A stretch of DNA of 64,000 bases, from contig NC_079242.1 of assembly GCF_028009165.1 (NCBI RefSeq), positions 2,294,001 to 2,358,000 of the forward strand, given 5' to 3'. The stretch's first letter is position 1; every line of letters begins with the position of its first letter. The translations under genes were made by a program, and so were the position numbers. Positions 43,861 through 56,641 of the stretch are shown in pieces. The notes beneath the pieces were generated by a model, which saw only the letters and a list, made by a program, of their open reading frames with translations, was not told the DNA's origin and did not search any database. The stretch is from Akanthomyces muscarius (Eukaryota; Ascomycota; Sordariomycetes; Hypocreales; Cordycipitaceae).

Positions 43861-45570
43861 TCATGATGCATCCTCTTCGTCGTGGACGTCTTTTTGCTCG
43901 GCCTGCTCCAGCGCGGCGCGGAGCGGTATCTCGGACAGCTTGACCACTTTTGTCTTTTTCACAAACTTCCAGATCAAAAACGCGGCCGCGACCAGCGGGA
44001 TGTCGAGGTACGAGGAGACAAAGGCCTCTGCGCTCCAGTTGCCCTTTGTGAAGACCTTGAAGCCGGCCGTCAGCAGGATGACGACGCACATGCCGAGCGC
44101 CCACCACGAGGCGTACAGGGTCCAGGCGTTGTGCCAGGGCAGGCGCGTGGCCGGGATGCCCTGGGCGCGCAGCGCCATGCGCAGGCGGATGTGGTTGACG
44201 AGGATGGCGATCCAGGAGACGAGGACGCCGGCGGCCGTGAGGCTGATGAGCCAGTAAAAGGCGGCGAGGGCGCCGCTCGACAGGCTCATGAAGCTGAGGA
44301 GCATGAAGACGGAGAAGAGGGCGACGCAGGCGTAGGGCACGCCCCAGGAGGTGGTGCGGAGGAAGACGGCGGGGGCCTGCTTCTTGAGGGCGAGCGCGTA
44401 GAGCACGCGCGTGCCCGAGAGCAGCGCCTGGTTGGACGAGGACCACGCCGACGAGATGAGCACGGCGTTGACGACGGACGGCACGGCGGGCAGGTGCGCG
44501 GCCTGGGCGGCAATGACAAAGGGGCTCTGGGTGACGGAGTCGCCGCCGCCCTCGAGCCGCGGGTCGTCGCTGGCGACGAGCATGCCGACGATGAGGATGG
44601 CGAGCATGTAGAAGAGCACGATGCGGATGAAGACGTTCTTGCACGCGGCGGGGATGGCCTTGCGCGGGTTGCGCGTCTCGGCGCCCGCCATGGCAATCGA
44701 CTCGACGCCGGCAAAGGAGAAGACGGCCGAGGTCATGACGCTCCAGTAGCCGAGGAACTTGCCCCAGTGGCCGCTGGCGAGGTACTCGACAAAGGGACCC
44801 GGCTTGCTCCAGTACTTGAAGTACAGTGCCGGCGTGCCGGGCACGCCGCCCAGGTCGATGACGAGCCCGAGGATGACGAGGAAGACGACGAGCAGGATCT
44901 TGAGCAGCGCAAAAAAGAACTCGACCTCGCCAAAGACCTGCACAAAGCACATGCCGACGGCGACGGTCAGGATGATGAAGGTGATGATCCACACGGACGG
45001 GTTGAGCTTTGTCCAAAACTCAAAGAGCACGCAGATGGCGGTGATTTCCGAGGGGATGGACAGCAGGTTGCCGTACACGAGGTTCCAGCCGACGGCGAAG
45101 CCCCACGCCGGGTCGACGAGGAACTCCGAGTGCCGCACAAAGGACCCCGTCACGGGCATGAGCGCGCACACCTCCCCGAGGGCAAACTGCACGGCGCACA
45201 CGACGAGCCCGACGGTCGCGTAGCCGAGCAGCGCGCCGAGCGGGCCGCCCGTCTGCACCGCGCCGCCGAGGCCCAGGAAGAGGCCCGTGCCGATGGCGCC
45301 CGCGATGCCAATCATGGAGAGGTGCCGCTCCGCGAGCCCGCGCTTGAGGTCGCGCTCCTCGGCCGCCGTGACGAGGTCGTTGTCGCCGTCGCCGTCGCCG
45401 TGGGAGATGCTGCCGTACCTGCCGCGGCCGGCGCCGTCGGCCGGCTGTGACGAGAGAAGCGCCCCGTGGCTGCTGGCGGGGACGGGCGTGGTGTCGGTTC
45501 TGACGTCCGCGGCCTTGAGCGACGAGGGCGAGCGCGACTCCTCGTCGTCGGCGGTTGGCTTCCCAAACAT
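43861..45570 (-). CDS. Amino acid permease (AAT/YAT family)
   Basis: 569 residues from MFGKPTADDEE at 45570; the upstream in-frame extension is Phe-rich leader sequence. A hydrophilic N-terminus of about 80 residues is followed by 12 predicted transmembrane segments. TM1 has the APC-superfamily signature SMIGIAGAIGTGLFLGLG, and TM6 and its loop carry FAGVESIAMAGAETRNPRKA, the fungal amino-acid permease consensus. It should import amino acids with protons at the plasma membrane; substrate range cannot be set. The gene is very GC-rich, producing long antisense open frames that are not genes. It lies directly downstream of the polyketide synthase on the same strand, but nothing ties it to the pathway. 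Confidence 0.9.
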   Translation of the reverse strand: MFGKPTADDEESRSPSSLKAADVRTDTTPVPASSHGALLSSQPADGAGRGRYGSISHGDGDGDNDLVTAAEERDLKRGLAERHLSMIGIAGAIGTGLFLGLGGAVQTGGPLGALLGYATVGLVVCAVQFALGEVCALMPVTGSFVRHSEFLVDPAWGFAVGWNLVYGNLLSIPSEITAICVLFEFWTKLNPSVWIITFIILTVAVGMCFVQVFGEVEFFFALLKILLVVFLVILGLVIDLGGVPGTPALYFKYWSKPGPFVEYLASGHWGKFLGYWSVMTSAVFSFAGVESIAMAGAETRNPRKAIPAACKNVFIRIVLFYMLAILIVGMLVASDDPRLEGGGDSVTQSPFVIAAQAAHLPAVPSVVNAVLISSAWSSSNQALLSGTRVLYALALKKQAPAVFLRTTSWGVPYACVALFSVFMLLSFMSLSSGALAAFYWLISLTAAGVLVSWIAILVNHIRLRMALRAQGIPATRLPWHNAWTLYASWWALGMCVVILLTAGFKVFTKGNWSAEAFVSSYLDIPLVAAAFLIWKFVKKTKVVKLSEIPLRAALEQAEQKDVHDEEDAS

Positions 45571-46525
45571 GGTTCGTTCCGTTCGTCGAGCGTCGAGCGT
45601 CGAGCGGCGTAAACGAAACGAGAAGAATGAAGCGGGAAAAAAGAAGAAAAAAATCTGAGCGCAGTCGGCGGGCGTGGGCGCAAAGTGGGTGAGCACGAGC
45701 GCTGTCGCTTTGGAGGCTGAAGGACTGTTATCTAGAGCTGCATGGCTGAGACTTGCAGGGTGTGAGTTGGCAAATGTCCTTTGTTTCCAATCAATGTCTC
45801 CCTCTCTCGTTCGTGTCGCTCAGGATAGCCTGGCAGTCACAGTCGATATCGTTTCGTAGAAAAAGGAAAAAAAAAGTATTTCAAGGGTCCTCTTTACAAC
45901 AAAAAAAAAAAAAAAAAAAAAAAACGGATGGAAAAAAAATCACCATGCCGAGTTCGGATGGCGTAATAGCTGCTAATGGATGAATAGTGTGCGCCGGCGC
46001 CCTAGGCTGCAGATAATTCTGGAGAATGCCCACCAGGCCTGTCATTCGCTACCCATCTTTCACCCTGTTTACAGAAATACTGTATTTTCAACTGTCAAGA
46101 TGATGACTAGTATTGCACGACAGACGTACCGAGACGACGCGCACTCTACAGCTGAGAAAGCTGTAGATATCTCCGTCTCAGCCGATTCAGAGCCTGACTT
46201 GCCCTGAGAACAGCCTGCCAAGATACATCGTTGGCTTTGGCACAAAGGGAAACAAAATTCACGCTGGTGCCTTTGCGCTTGTGGTAAAAATAATACAATT
46301 CTACCAAGTCAGTTACATAATAAAGTAAATAGATCAAGTTTCAATCTTAAGTACATAAAGACGTTGGGAAATCTAAAAACAAGTACGCCTCCATCATAAA
46401 TGAGGAATATAATCCCTGAAAATAAAATAATAAAATCCCATAGAAAAAACAACTCCAGTCCGTAAATCATGCATAATCTTTTTTTTCTTTCTTGGGTTTT
46501 GTGTTGATTTCTCATTCAGACCACT
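45571..46525. other. Intergenic region between the polyketide synthase and the permease
   Basis: Promoter of the permease and 3' flank of the synthase. Contains an uninterrupted A24 tract (45901-45924) and A/T-rich sequence at 46270-46500. No gene seen. Confidence 0.55.
45901..45924. repeat. A24 homopolymer
   Basis: Twenty-four consecutive A, followed shortly by another A8. It may be a nucleosome-depleting promoter tract for the minus-strand permease (T-tract on its sense strand). Confidence 0.85.
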
Positions 46526-49500
46526 TTATGCAGTCTTCTCCTCTGTCCAGACACCCTGGATCCTGCTCTTGCGCAGAATCTGCGAAGCAAGATCAGACAT
46601 GGTTCCGCTGGTCAATAGCTCCAGCACCTGCAAGTGTGCCTGTAGCTCCTTTCCAATCCAGTTGCGTAGCTCAATGGCATTCAACGAATCCAAACCAAAG
46701 GCTGTAATAGTGGTGGTGGCCTGTCTGGCAGCCATGACATCCGGATGCAGCATCAAAATAGCACCCAGCTTCTCACGCAAGCCAGTGCTTACGAGCTCGA
46801 CAGCTTCGTCCACGGTAGTGATCTTGGCAAGCTTCTTGCCGAGAGGAATGTTGGCTGCGCCGTCCGCGCCTCCCGCAGCAGCGCTGGCAGCGAGCGCGGC
46901 GTCACGCAGAGGCTTGAACTTGGCGTCAGCAGCATAGTAAGGGAAGTTGCTGGCGTCGCTAAGGTCAAGACCAGTGATTGCCTGGTCGTTGCTAAAGGTT
47001 CCAACCTTGCCATCAATGGATGCCTCGACGAGAGCAAGCACTTCGCTTTCGCCCATAGTGCTGCCTGACAGGTTCTTCAGGACCTCGGACTGCTTGGCAG
47101 AGTTCTCTGCCAAGTAGCCGACGCCTTCAACTGCCGTCAAGTTGAGCGATGTGGAAGCAAGGCCAAGCTGACGACGATGGACCGTCAGGGCATCGAGGAA
47201 TGTGTTGGCAGCGGCGTAGGCGGCCTGGCCACGGTTGCCGACAATGCCAGCCACCGACGAGAGAACAATGAAGAAGTCCAGAGGGGCGCTGAGAAGAGCG
47301 TTGTGGAAGTTCCAACCCCCCGAGACTTTGGAGCGGACAACAGCCTCGTAATCTTCAAACGACATGTTCTCAAACAGAGTGTCACGCAGCACCATAGCAG
47401 CATGGATGACACCGAGAATAGGAGGCAGCGAGCTGTTCAGAGTTGCAATGAGCTCACTGACCTTGGCCTGGTCCGCGACATCGCACGGCATGACATGAAT
47501 CTTGGCGCCAAAGGTCTCGCATTCCGCACTGAGATTCTCCAGCTCTGGTGTCATGGTACCGCTCCGAGAAAGCAGAACGATGTTTCTCGCACCCCGCTGC
47601 ACCATTCTCTTGGACATGGAGCGACCGAGACCACCGGTACCACCGATGATGATGTACGTAGCATCGGCCTTAAGTAAGCCCGCATTTGGCTCGGGATGGG
47701 TGGCATTGACTTGTCCGTCAAGCTCATGGTTGACCACCACCTTGCCAGTTGTCTTGCCGCTCTGCAGTTTACGCAGGGCCGACTCGACCTCGCTGATGCT
47801 GACACTCGTAATTGGACCAATGGGTTTGATCGTCTTCTTGCCCAGCAGGTCCATAACATCACGGAAAATGCGGCCCATGATCTTGGGTCTGAAGTCACCG
47901 ACCTTGGTCAGATCCACAGAGCTAAAGGTACAGTTCCATTCAAACTTGGCCATCTCCAATCTGGTGTTGGAGTTGATGTCTCGCTTTCCAATCTCAATGA
48001 ACCGGCCAAAGGGAGCAAGGCAAGACCAAGTCTCCCGCAGCAGGTCACCAGCAAGCGAGTTGATGACAACGTCCACTCCCTTGCCTCCAGTGGCATCTCG
48101 GAGGGCAGGAGCGAAAGAGGTGTCTCTGCTATAGAAGATGTGATCCTCAGCGATGCCATACTCGTCAATAAGATGCTGTTTCTTATCAAGGCTGCCGACT
48201 GTGGCGAAGATCTCTGCGCCGATCATTTGTGCAAGCTGAATGGCGGCCTGACCGACACCACCAGAGGCAGCATGAATGAGAATCTTCTCACCAGGTTCCA
48301 GGCGAGCCAAATCAACAAGACCGTAGTAGGCGGTGCAGTACACAACAGGAATAGACGCAGAGGTTTCAAAGGAGATACCTTCAGGAATGATACCTGCGCT
48401 GGTTGCGGGACAACGAGCGTAGGTTCCATAGGCACCATGAGTCATGGCACAAACGCGGTCGCCAAGCTTGAGCGAGGTGACGTTGGAGCCCATGCGCGAA
48501 ACGGTACCAGAGCATTCAACTCCAAGATACGGGCTAGCCAGCTGGCCCATGGCAATGACAACATCCTTGAAGTTCATACCCGTGGCAGCCACCTTGATCT
48601 CAATTTCATCTTCGCCGAGCACATACTCCTCTTCATCCTTCCAGTAAAGGGAATCAAGGGCGCCGTAGGTGCCAACAGCCAGCTTGAGACGGCGTCCCGG
48701 CTGGGAAAAGTTTTGAGCGTAAGGACGAGATGGCTGAGTCGCGCGGAAGAGCTCGAGATCAACGTCGGTTTGGTTGTAGACACGAGGCACAAACAGCTTG
48801 CCATCCTTCTCAGCAAACTCAAAGTCCACGGGGGCGTCATCCTCTGGGGTTTCCAGGGTCGTCTTCATGGCAGTAATGACCAATTGGGCTTGATCAACGG
48901 ACTGGAGGGTTGACTTTGGGTGAAGATCCATGGTTCCGACAATTTTGCTAGATTCGGAACGAATGGTGCGCATCATACCTTGGGCGAGATTATTCAAGGG
49001 AGTCGTCGCAGTGTGGTACGCGCCAGTACCAACCCAGAGCATGGATGAGCAGTTCAGAAGAAGTTTCTGAATGTGAGCAAAAGTAGCGCCATCCATGTTG
49101 TGTAGAACAGGGCTCTCGACCTCGTTCAGGCAGATGTATCTCGTAGAAGAGGATATCTCCACGTCAGCGAGGGAAGTGATCTTCGGCATCTGGCCACCGG
49201 TTTGGAGCTCGATGAGATCAGCCAGTGCCGAAGCCAGAGGTGTCGCTCCAGCATCACAGATAATGGTGATGGGAGTCTCACTCAGGTCAACTCTGTTCAG
49301 ATAGGTGTGACCATTAGTATGCCCATTGGTGTGTCCATTGGTATGGCCGTTGGTTTGGCCATTAGTATGCCCATTAGTATGCCCATTAGTATGCCCATTG
49401 GTGTATCCATTGGTGTGACCGTTGGTGTGCCCGTTGGTATGACCGTTGGTATGACCGTTGGTATGACCGTTGGTGTGGCCATTGGTGTGGCCATTGGTAT

Positions 49501-52500
49501 GGCTCTTGGCGTGGCCATTAACCTCACCGTTGGCGTGGCCATTGGCATGTCCGTTAGCATCGCCATTGGTGTTTCCGTTGGTGTGTCCGTTGGCATCGCC
49601 GTTGATATGGCCCTTGACGAGGACATTAAGCTCGCCGTTGGCGTGGCCATTGGTATGTCCGTTGGCACTGCCATTGGCCTCACCGTTGGCGTGGCCATTG
49701 GCATGTCCGTTAACATCGCCATTGGTGTGTCCGTTGGCACTGTCATTGGCCTCGCCGTTGGTATGACCATTGGCATGGCCCTTAGCGAGACCATTGGTCT
49801 CACTGTTCGCGTGGCCGTTGGCCTTACCATTAGCGTGGCCGTTTGCGTGGCTATTGGTGTGGCCGTTAGCGGCCGTCTCTGGCGCAATGTCTTTCGACTT
49901 CTGCTCAGTGAGAGACTCCCATTTAACATCGTAGCACAAAGAGCGAGGCTCTTGGCCTTCAAAGACATCGCCATACAAAGGATTCATCATGAATCCACGA
50001 ACGGAGATGACAGGTGCCGTGGGACTCTTCTGCCAGACATCAATATTGAAATCCACAGCACCAGCAGGCATAGTTTCAGGGCATTGGGTAACGACTTGGA
50101 CAATTTCCCCGACAGTGTTGGGAGACTCGGGGGTGATCTCAAGCTCGTTGACGGCGGCAGGCATAAACAAGTGAGGCATATCGCCACGACCAGCGCCGAG
50201 GTTGAGGAAAACGGATTGAAACACGGTATCCAGGAAGGCGCTGGGGACGATGGTCTTGGTTTCATACTGGTAGGGCATGCACTCAGCAGTATCCTTCAGA
50301 GTAATCGAGCAGCTCGACATGTTCTTAAACACGCGAAGGCTTCCATTTTCCTTGCTGTCAAAGCTACCAGTGTAGCCAGCACCCTTGACCTCCAGTTCAC
50401 TGTAGAATTGCTCAACATCAATGCTGGTGGCATCGCTGTTTTCAACGAGCGCCTTACGACGCAGAGCGGCATCGTAAGTAACAGGTCGAATGAGGTTGGC
50501 AGAGCTCTTCTTTTTGATGCCGACAAGACCACGGCAGTGCTCTAGCCATCCGCGTGACTGGGTCCACGAAGAGATATGGAATGCGTCCCATTCATCTGAG
50601 TAGGAGCCCAGACCCTCGGCGTATGCTTTGAGACTAAATCGAAGGTCGTAGGTGCTATTCTCGTCCAAGATCAATGCTTTGGTGACCTTGATGTCACGCA
50701 TACGGAAAGCAGAAACATCCTCAGGTGCAGTACCACGGAGCTGAGCACGCTGTGAAGCCGCCTCAGTTGCCATAGTGATGTAGCCAGAGAGTGGGAACGT
50801 GGGCAAGCCCTGCATCTTGTGGTCCTTCGTCCAGGGAATGTCATCTGTAGTGATGACACTCTTCCAAGTTGGCTCGTCTTCGTTGCAAAAGTCATCCAGG
50901 ATGCCCAGCAAGTCATGACGTGGGAATGGCTTGAGGCGTCGATTCTTCCCAGCGCGGGACTCCGCCCAGTACTGGTGCTGCGACCAGGAATAAGGTGCCA
51001 TGTCGGAGATCAGAGAAGGGCTTTCTTGGCTTGGCAAGGTCAGATTAACGGCAGAAAAGTCAATAGGATGGCCTCTGCTCCAAAGGTTGCCGGCCAACTT
51101 CACAGCGGTGGTGGTCGCATCTTGATTGCGCATCAAGGCAGAGAAGTATTTCGCATTGGTAGCCGCCTGTGGGCTGATTCCCTTGAGAATTTGCTTGATG
51201 GGTCCCTCCAGAGCAGCGTGCGGGCCCAGTTCGACAACAACATCCGGCTTACCGCTGTTGTAAAGCTCGGCAAAAGCGGACGAGAAACGGACAGGGTTTG
51301 TCAGGTTGTCGACCCAGTACTGGCCACCGAGAGCAGCAGTATTGTCAAGCTTAGCGCCCAAAAGCGAGGAATAGAACTCTACTCCTTCAGTGGGGATGGG
51401 GTTCATGCTATGAATAGCAGATAAGTAGTCGTCGGCAACAAGTTTCATGTGAGGAGAGTGGTACGCCATCTCAACACGAAGCTTGCGATTGAACATGCTG
51501 CGCTGTTCCAGTTCTGCAGCGAGGGTGTCAACGTCAGCCTCGTCACCAGAAGCAGTGATGGAATCGGGGGAATTCTCGCAGGCGACAGTTACGCCAGAAA
51601 GTCCCATAGACTTGATGATTCCCTTGACTTCAGCAGGGCCAGCGCCGACTGCCAGCATTGCACCGCGAAGGTCTGGATTGCGTTGCTTCATCTGTGCAGC
51701 ATAATGGCCACGGTAGTATGCAGCGGCCATCGCTTCCTTCAGGGTGATAGCACCGGCAGCGTATGCAGCCCCCATTTCTCCAGAAGAGTGGCCGATGACC
51801 ATAGAGGGCTTGACATTCCAAGTCTTCAACAGCTCAACAAGTCCAAGCTGGACAGCAGTGCAGATCGGCTGCGAGATATGGGCGAGTCCAACGATAGATT
51901 CGCTCTTATCGCGTACCAGCTCTTCCATCAAAGAAAATTCGGCGCCGATGCTTTCCAAGTAGTCCGAGGCAGTCTTGACAGTCTCGGCAAAGATGGGGTG
52001 TGTGTTGAGGAGCTGCTTGCCCATCTGCGGCCACTGGGCACCTTGGCCGGTAAAGACAAATGCCAGCTTCAAGGGATCAGTGGTTGCGACGGTAGGAATC
52101 ATTGCCTCGGAGTTCAAGGTAGACACCAGCTCATCAAAGCTAGAGCAAGTGAAAGCCAGGCGGTAGCTATGGTGAGTTCTACGCTCACCCAATGTGTACG
52201 CCATATCCCGAATAATACGCTTCTGGAACACCTCAGGATGCTGCTCTGTGTAGATACCAATAGCCGTGGCATTGCGCTTTGCAGCCCCTTCATCATTACC
52301 AGACATGACAAAAAGTCTGGGCACAACTTGGTTGTCGTTTGCTTCAATAGCAAGATCCTTGGCAACCTGAGACAGAGGCGCCTTTTCCAGGACAACATGA
52401 GCGTTGGAGCCACCGAAGCCGAAGTTGTTGATACTGATAAACCGCTTGCCTTTGGGCCAGGGGCGAATGGTGGTAGGGACCTTGATGTTCCATTCATCAA

Positions 52501-53724
52501 GCGGGATGGCAGGATTGGCTTTCTCAAAGTTGGTGTTGGGCAGGATAAAGCTGCGCTCCAGCATCAGAGTCGACTTGATGACGGAAAGCAAGCCACTGGC
52601 ATTTTCCAGATGGCCGATGTTGGTCTTGACTGAGCCAAGGTATAGAGGAGCGCGCTTAGTGCGACCCTCGCCAAAGAAATTGTGAATTGCAGTGGCCTCC
52701 AGGGGATCGCCGACCTTGGTACCCGTGCCGTGAGCTTCAACGAATCCAACGTCTTTTGGGCTGATGTTGGCACGAGCGTAGACGTCTCGCATGAGGTTCT
52801 CTTGTTGCTTAGCACTTGGTGAAGTCAGGCCGACGGTCTTGCCGTCCTGGTTGATTCCAGTGTTGACAATGATGGAGCGAATTTTGTCGTTGTCGCGAAG
52901 CGCCTGGTCAAGGGGCTTGATGACAATGCAGCCAACGCCCTCACCACATGCGAAGCCAGATTTGCCTCTGTGATCGAAAGCGTAGGTCTTACCGGTTGGG
53001 GTGAAGAGACCAAGCATGGACATTTGGATCAGATCGTCCGGGTTCATGTAGAGGTTACTGGCAGCAACAATGGCAGAGCTGCAGTCGCCACTTCGGATGC
53101 TTTGCACTGCAGCATGCATGGCGTGCAGACTCGAAGAGCAAGCCGTGTCGACGGAGAAAGACGGGCCATTGAGATTGAAGTAGTATGATATGCGACCAGC
53201 CTGGATGGAGCTGTGGCCACTCGTCGCCTCGAACATCTCGACTTGGTTGAGGTCTTGCAGACTACCTGTACGATAATCGGCTCGTTTTGTTCCGATGAAG
53301 ACACCCATCTTCTCGCCAGAGATCTTTCCCTTGGGAAGACCGGCATTTTCTAGGGCTTCGTATGTGCATTCGAGCAGTTGTCTCTGGTTTATATCTACGA
53401 AACAGGGTCAGCACTAACAATATAACATTGCGCAGACGTCGACGACTTACCCATGGAGCTCGCTTCTTGCTTGGTAATATTGAAGAAGGGTGCATCAAAG
53501 ACGGAGAAATCTCTGTCGATGAAGTAGCCTCCAACTTGGTTGAAGGTGCCCTTCTTTTGAGGATTCGGGTGATAGTAGGCCTCGGCGTTATATCTGTTCT
53601 TTGGGATGGGGCCCGAGCCGTGTCGGGATCGGGACAGCATTGTCCAAAACTCGTCGACAGTCCTCACATCACCGGATGTGCGGCATGCCATGCCAACAAT
53701 GGCAAGCGGCGTTGGTGTGGCCAT
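46526..53724 (-). CDS. Highly reducing polyketide synthase, no C-methyltransferase, NGHT-repeat linker
   Basis: Iterative type I synthase, exons 53724-53451 and 53394-46526 (56-nt intron; join reads SSMDINQRQLLE), 2380 residues. KS about 6-435 with Cys177 (VDTACSSSLH), His313 (EAHGTGT) and His353 (KTNIGHLE). AT about 535-850 with Ser628 (GHSSGE). DH about 920-1230 with the intact HKMQGLPTFP motif (His950) and Asp1147. Residues 1268-1455 are tandem NGHT/NGHA-type tetrapeptides. A pseudo-KR-like structural region follows at about 1456-1640, then ER about 1660-1985 (HAASGGVGQAAIQLA), KR about 2003-2200 (IIIGGTGGLGRS; catalytic Tyr in QAAYAAANTF) and ACP with Ser2328 (FGLDSLNAIEL). There is no SAM-binding methyltransferase between DH and ER and no thioesterase or reductase at the end, so release needs a partner; the FSH1-type hydrolase to the right is a candidate. 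The product should be a reduced chain without alpha-methyl branches. Confidence 0.93.
49304..49867 (-). repeat. 12-bp minisatellite encoding NGHT/NGHA tetrapeptides in the synthase
   Basis: About 47 units of 12 bp. The portion nearest the DH domain is heterogeneous (NGHA, NGEA, NGDV, NGSA, NGLA), while the last 16 units (49304-49495) are nearly all NGHT with single NGYT and NGQT variants. The period is a multiple of three, so unit gain or loss keeps the frame, and most other frames are open too, producing long spurious frames on both strands. Confidence 0.95.
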
Positions 53725-56599
53725 TGTGTCGAGGGGCAATTTCGTCTCTGATGGTTGGGGAATAAATGATGTTGTATATATGCAGTGAGAGTGAGTCGCA
53801 ATAAAAATGTACTTGCTCGACTCTGGGGTATAATGAATTAAGAGTAGAGCGACGATGCAAGTAGCATGGATGAAGAGATGTCGCCGCTCATGAGAATGCG
53901 GACAGAGTCGAAAGATGAAAAGAGACGGTGGAACGAGTGAGTGAACCAGGAGGGCAGCTATATATGAACAGACAGTGGAACATAGAGGGCGAGAGGGGCA
54001 AGCCAGGATCGAAAGCCATGTAGAGAGAAGGGACGTGTTTGACTGAATAGCTTTGGGCGTATGCAAATAGCCAGACTAGCCCTGCGTGGGTTTGAGGGGT
54101 GTGGGAAAAGTAGTAAAATGGAGAAGATTGGCTAGGATTGTCGAGTGGGAAGCATTTCGTGACATGCTGTAGCGTCGGCGAAAAAAATAAAATAATCATG
54201 GACCGCGATTGCGCACGAGGCAGCGAAGGAAGGGTTCATGGACGAGACTACCAGTACCAAGAGCATTGGCGATCCGCGAACAGGGAGGGGGGTGGCTCCT
54301 CGAACATCTCAACCTACTTGGTGGAGGAATCGCGGGGCGCGGTGGAGAGGGGGCGTGAGCAGATCAGTCGAGTAGGAGGGCAGAGATGTGGCGCGCCATG
54401 TTACCATTGATACTGGAGGAGCAAGTTGAAGTCTTCGTTCGGACCTTTTTGCCTGCGTTACATTGTTTCGCGAAGCGGGTGGCCCACGCGTCTAACAAGT
54501 TGGCCTATCAGTTTCCGCTTCTTCATATCTTTTGCAATCCCATGTAGCTGGTTAAAGTTGGGATGCGCAGTGCATGTACTGGTAAGGCTGAATCTCTGGT
54601 AAGCGAAGGCGCAGGAGAGTTCGCAGCTGGATAACGCAACGAGACGGGCAGGCAAGCTGAGGAGAGGGGCCAAAAGGAGGGGGGGCCAGCAACCGTAGCC
54701 TCTCTGCAGCATGAACAATGTGTCAGTTAGAGTGGCATAGAAAGGCACTGCCAATAATAACAGCAATGTCATAAGGGCATAATGGGTAAAAGACAGGGCA
54801 AGGAGGAAGATGAGACATGAGACATTGTGGTCGAGGGACCATTCCAGGATGAACCAGGTACCGGTGGAAGAAAACAGGCTAAACTGAGACGGGGGCGCGC
54901 TCCTTGTTTGCTAAAAGGTGCACTATTTTCGGCACTATGCAGCCACGCAGCGTAGGATTCGGTGGCCAGAAGAAACAGCGTGCAGCGCACATATGTATGC
55001 CGTGATGGGTCCGGCGCGGCACACAGATACGGCGCACTCCTGAAGTGGGCATAGTCGAGCTGCCAGTTCCAGTTGGCGGGGCCAATCGCAAGGGAACCGA
55101 CATCGACAAGCCCTCTAGCTTTTACTGGCAATGGCACTCTGCAAGCTTGGACCGAGCGTGCGGATGTGGGGGCCGAGTGGCAGCTGGTACTGGAACGTTG
55201 AGTGGTGCGTCTCATGGCAAGTTCCGTCGAGACGGCTGAGAAGAGTCTTCAATTGGCCGGTACAGCGCAGCTATCCTGCGCGAGATGGGATGGAGATAGG
55301 GGACGGCATGATGCCCGTCTGTGAGTCGTAGCACGTTCGGACCGTGCTTGTCGAGCGCAACAGAGTGCGGTTGCACAATGGCGCAATGGCGCAATGAACT
55401 CATGGTTCAGCGGTCGGACATGTATTGCTTGCACTAGCACCGCTGCTGATTGGTACTTGACCGGCCCAAACCCGCCAGCAGCGCACATTGCAGAGCGCCA
55501 CGTCCAAAACAAGCTTAGCAGAGCGCGAGCGTTCGTTTTAGGTATACTGGGGAGAGAGGCGCGAGTGCTGGCTGGGACTGGTACTGGAACAGAATTGGTA
55601 GGCCGGCTTTGGCCGCGCTCAAGTTTTGGAATGCGCCAATCTTATTTTCGGGCAGACTCAACAGGCAGACAGAGCGTTGGAGAGAACTTGACGGTCCGCC
55701 CAGTGGATGTCGCGACTCTGCCAACCGTTACCTGTCCAGGGCACGAGTTAGCGGAAGGATTTCAGCCGGGTAGACGGAGAAAACAAGAGAGAAAAACCGG
55801 ACTAGGGTTACCTCTGCGGAATCTGGCCTCGGAATTGCGCCTGTGGTGATTCTGTTTGGCTGTTTACCCGTCGCTGGCTACGGTATCAATGCTGGGGTAT
55901 GCCCCTGGACGCCGCATCTGGACGATAGCATCAGGAAAGGTTGTCGAGCCTCGGCCGCGGGGCTTGGCCGAAGCATCTGACTCGGCTGATGAAGAGGAGA
56001 TTGGGTGCAGGGTCGGTAGAGGACATTTTCTGAGTTGATGGGATCGACGGTACGGAGCACATGTGTAGTGTGTCGCGATAGGCAAGCGGGAGGATTGATG
56101 GAGCGTGGAGCATGCAGCGTGGAGCTTGTAGGTAGCGGCCAGGGGGATCGCTCGCCAGGATGCTGGGAGCCGGGCCGGCACTGCACTGTGTGTGCTGCGC
56201 TGCGCTGCGATGTGACTGGTGACTGGCACGACTGGGTACTGGTAGACAGTAGGAGGGCATGGGGTTTGGGGGCTCTTGGTCTTGGCGGCTTCTTTTGACG
56301 AGGTGGCTGATGCGCCAACTGATACTACCGTGGTCCTCGTCTCCATACTGGGCCGTACATATGAGCTGTTTGCCCGTGGCCGCTCGGCTGGTTTTAGTAC
56401 CAGTAGCTCCTGCCAGGGCCTTGCCTGCCAGCTGCCATCTGCAAATGGCCGTTTGGTGGCGCGCCATTGCAGCTTGTTTGGTGGCGCCGTGTGGCGCTAT
56501 TATAGCCAGGAACAAAGTGCAGGCTGCCCGCCAATCTACTGGTGACCGCCTGCATTAATGGCATCGACACCACCACACGCCTGTCACACTAGTTACCAT

Positions 56600-56641
56600 C
56601 CTACCTGCCTACCTGCCTACCTGCCTGCCTGCCTGCCTGCC
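56600..56641. repeat. CCTG/CCTA tetranucleotide microsatellite
   Basis: About ten tandem CCTR units, followed within 60 bp by GTAGGTAC-type sequence that could pair with it. Confidence 0.85.

Noticed and set aside
43882..45450. 522-codon plus-strand and overlapping 442-codon minus-strand frames
   Set aside because: Shadows of the very GC-rich amino acid permease; no domain character.
45901..45924. A24 tract as the poly(A) tail of a retroposed element
   Set aside because: No adjacent coding remnant or target-site duplication is visible; a promoter homopolymer is simpler.
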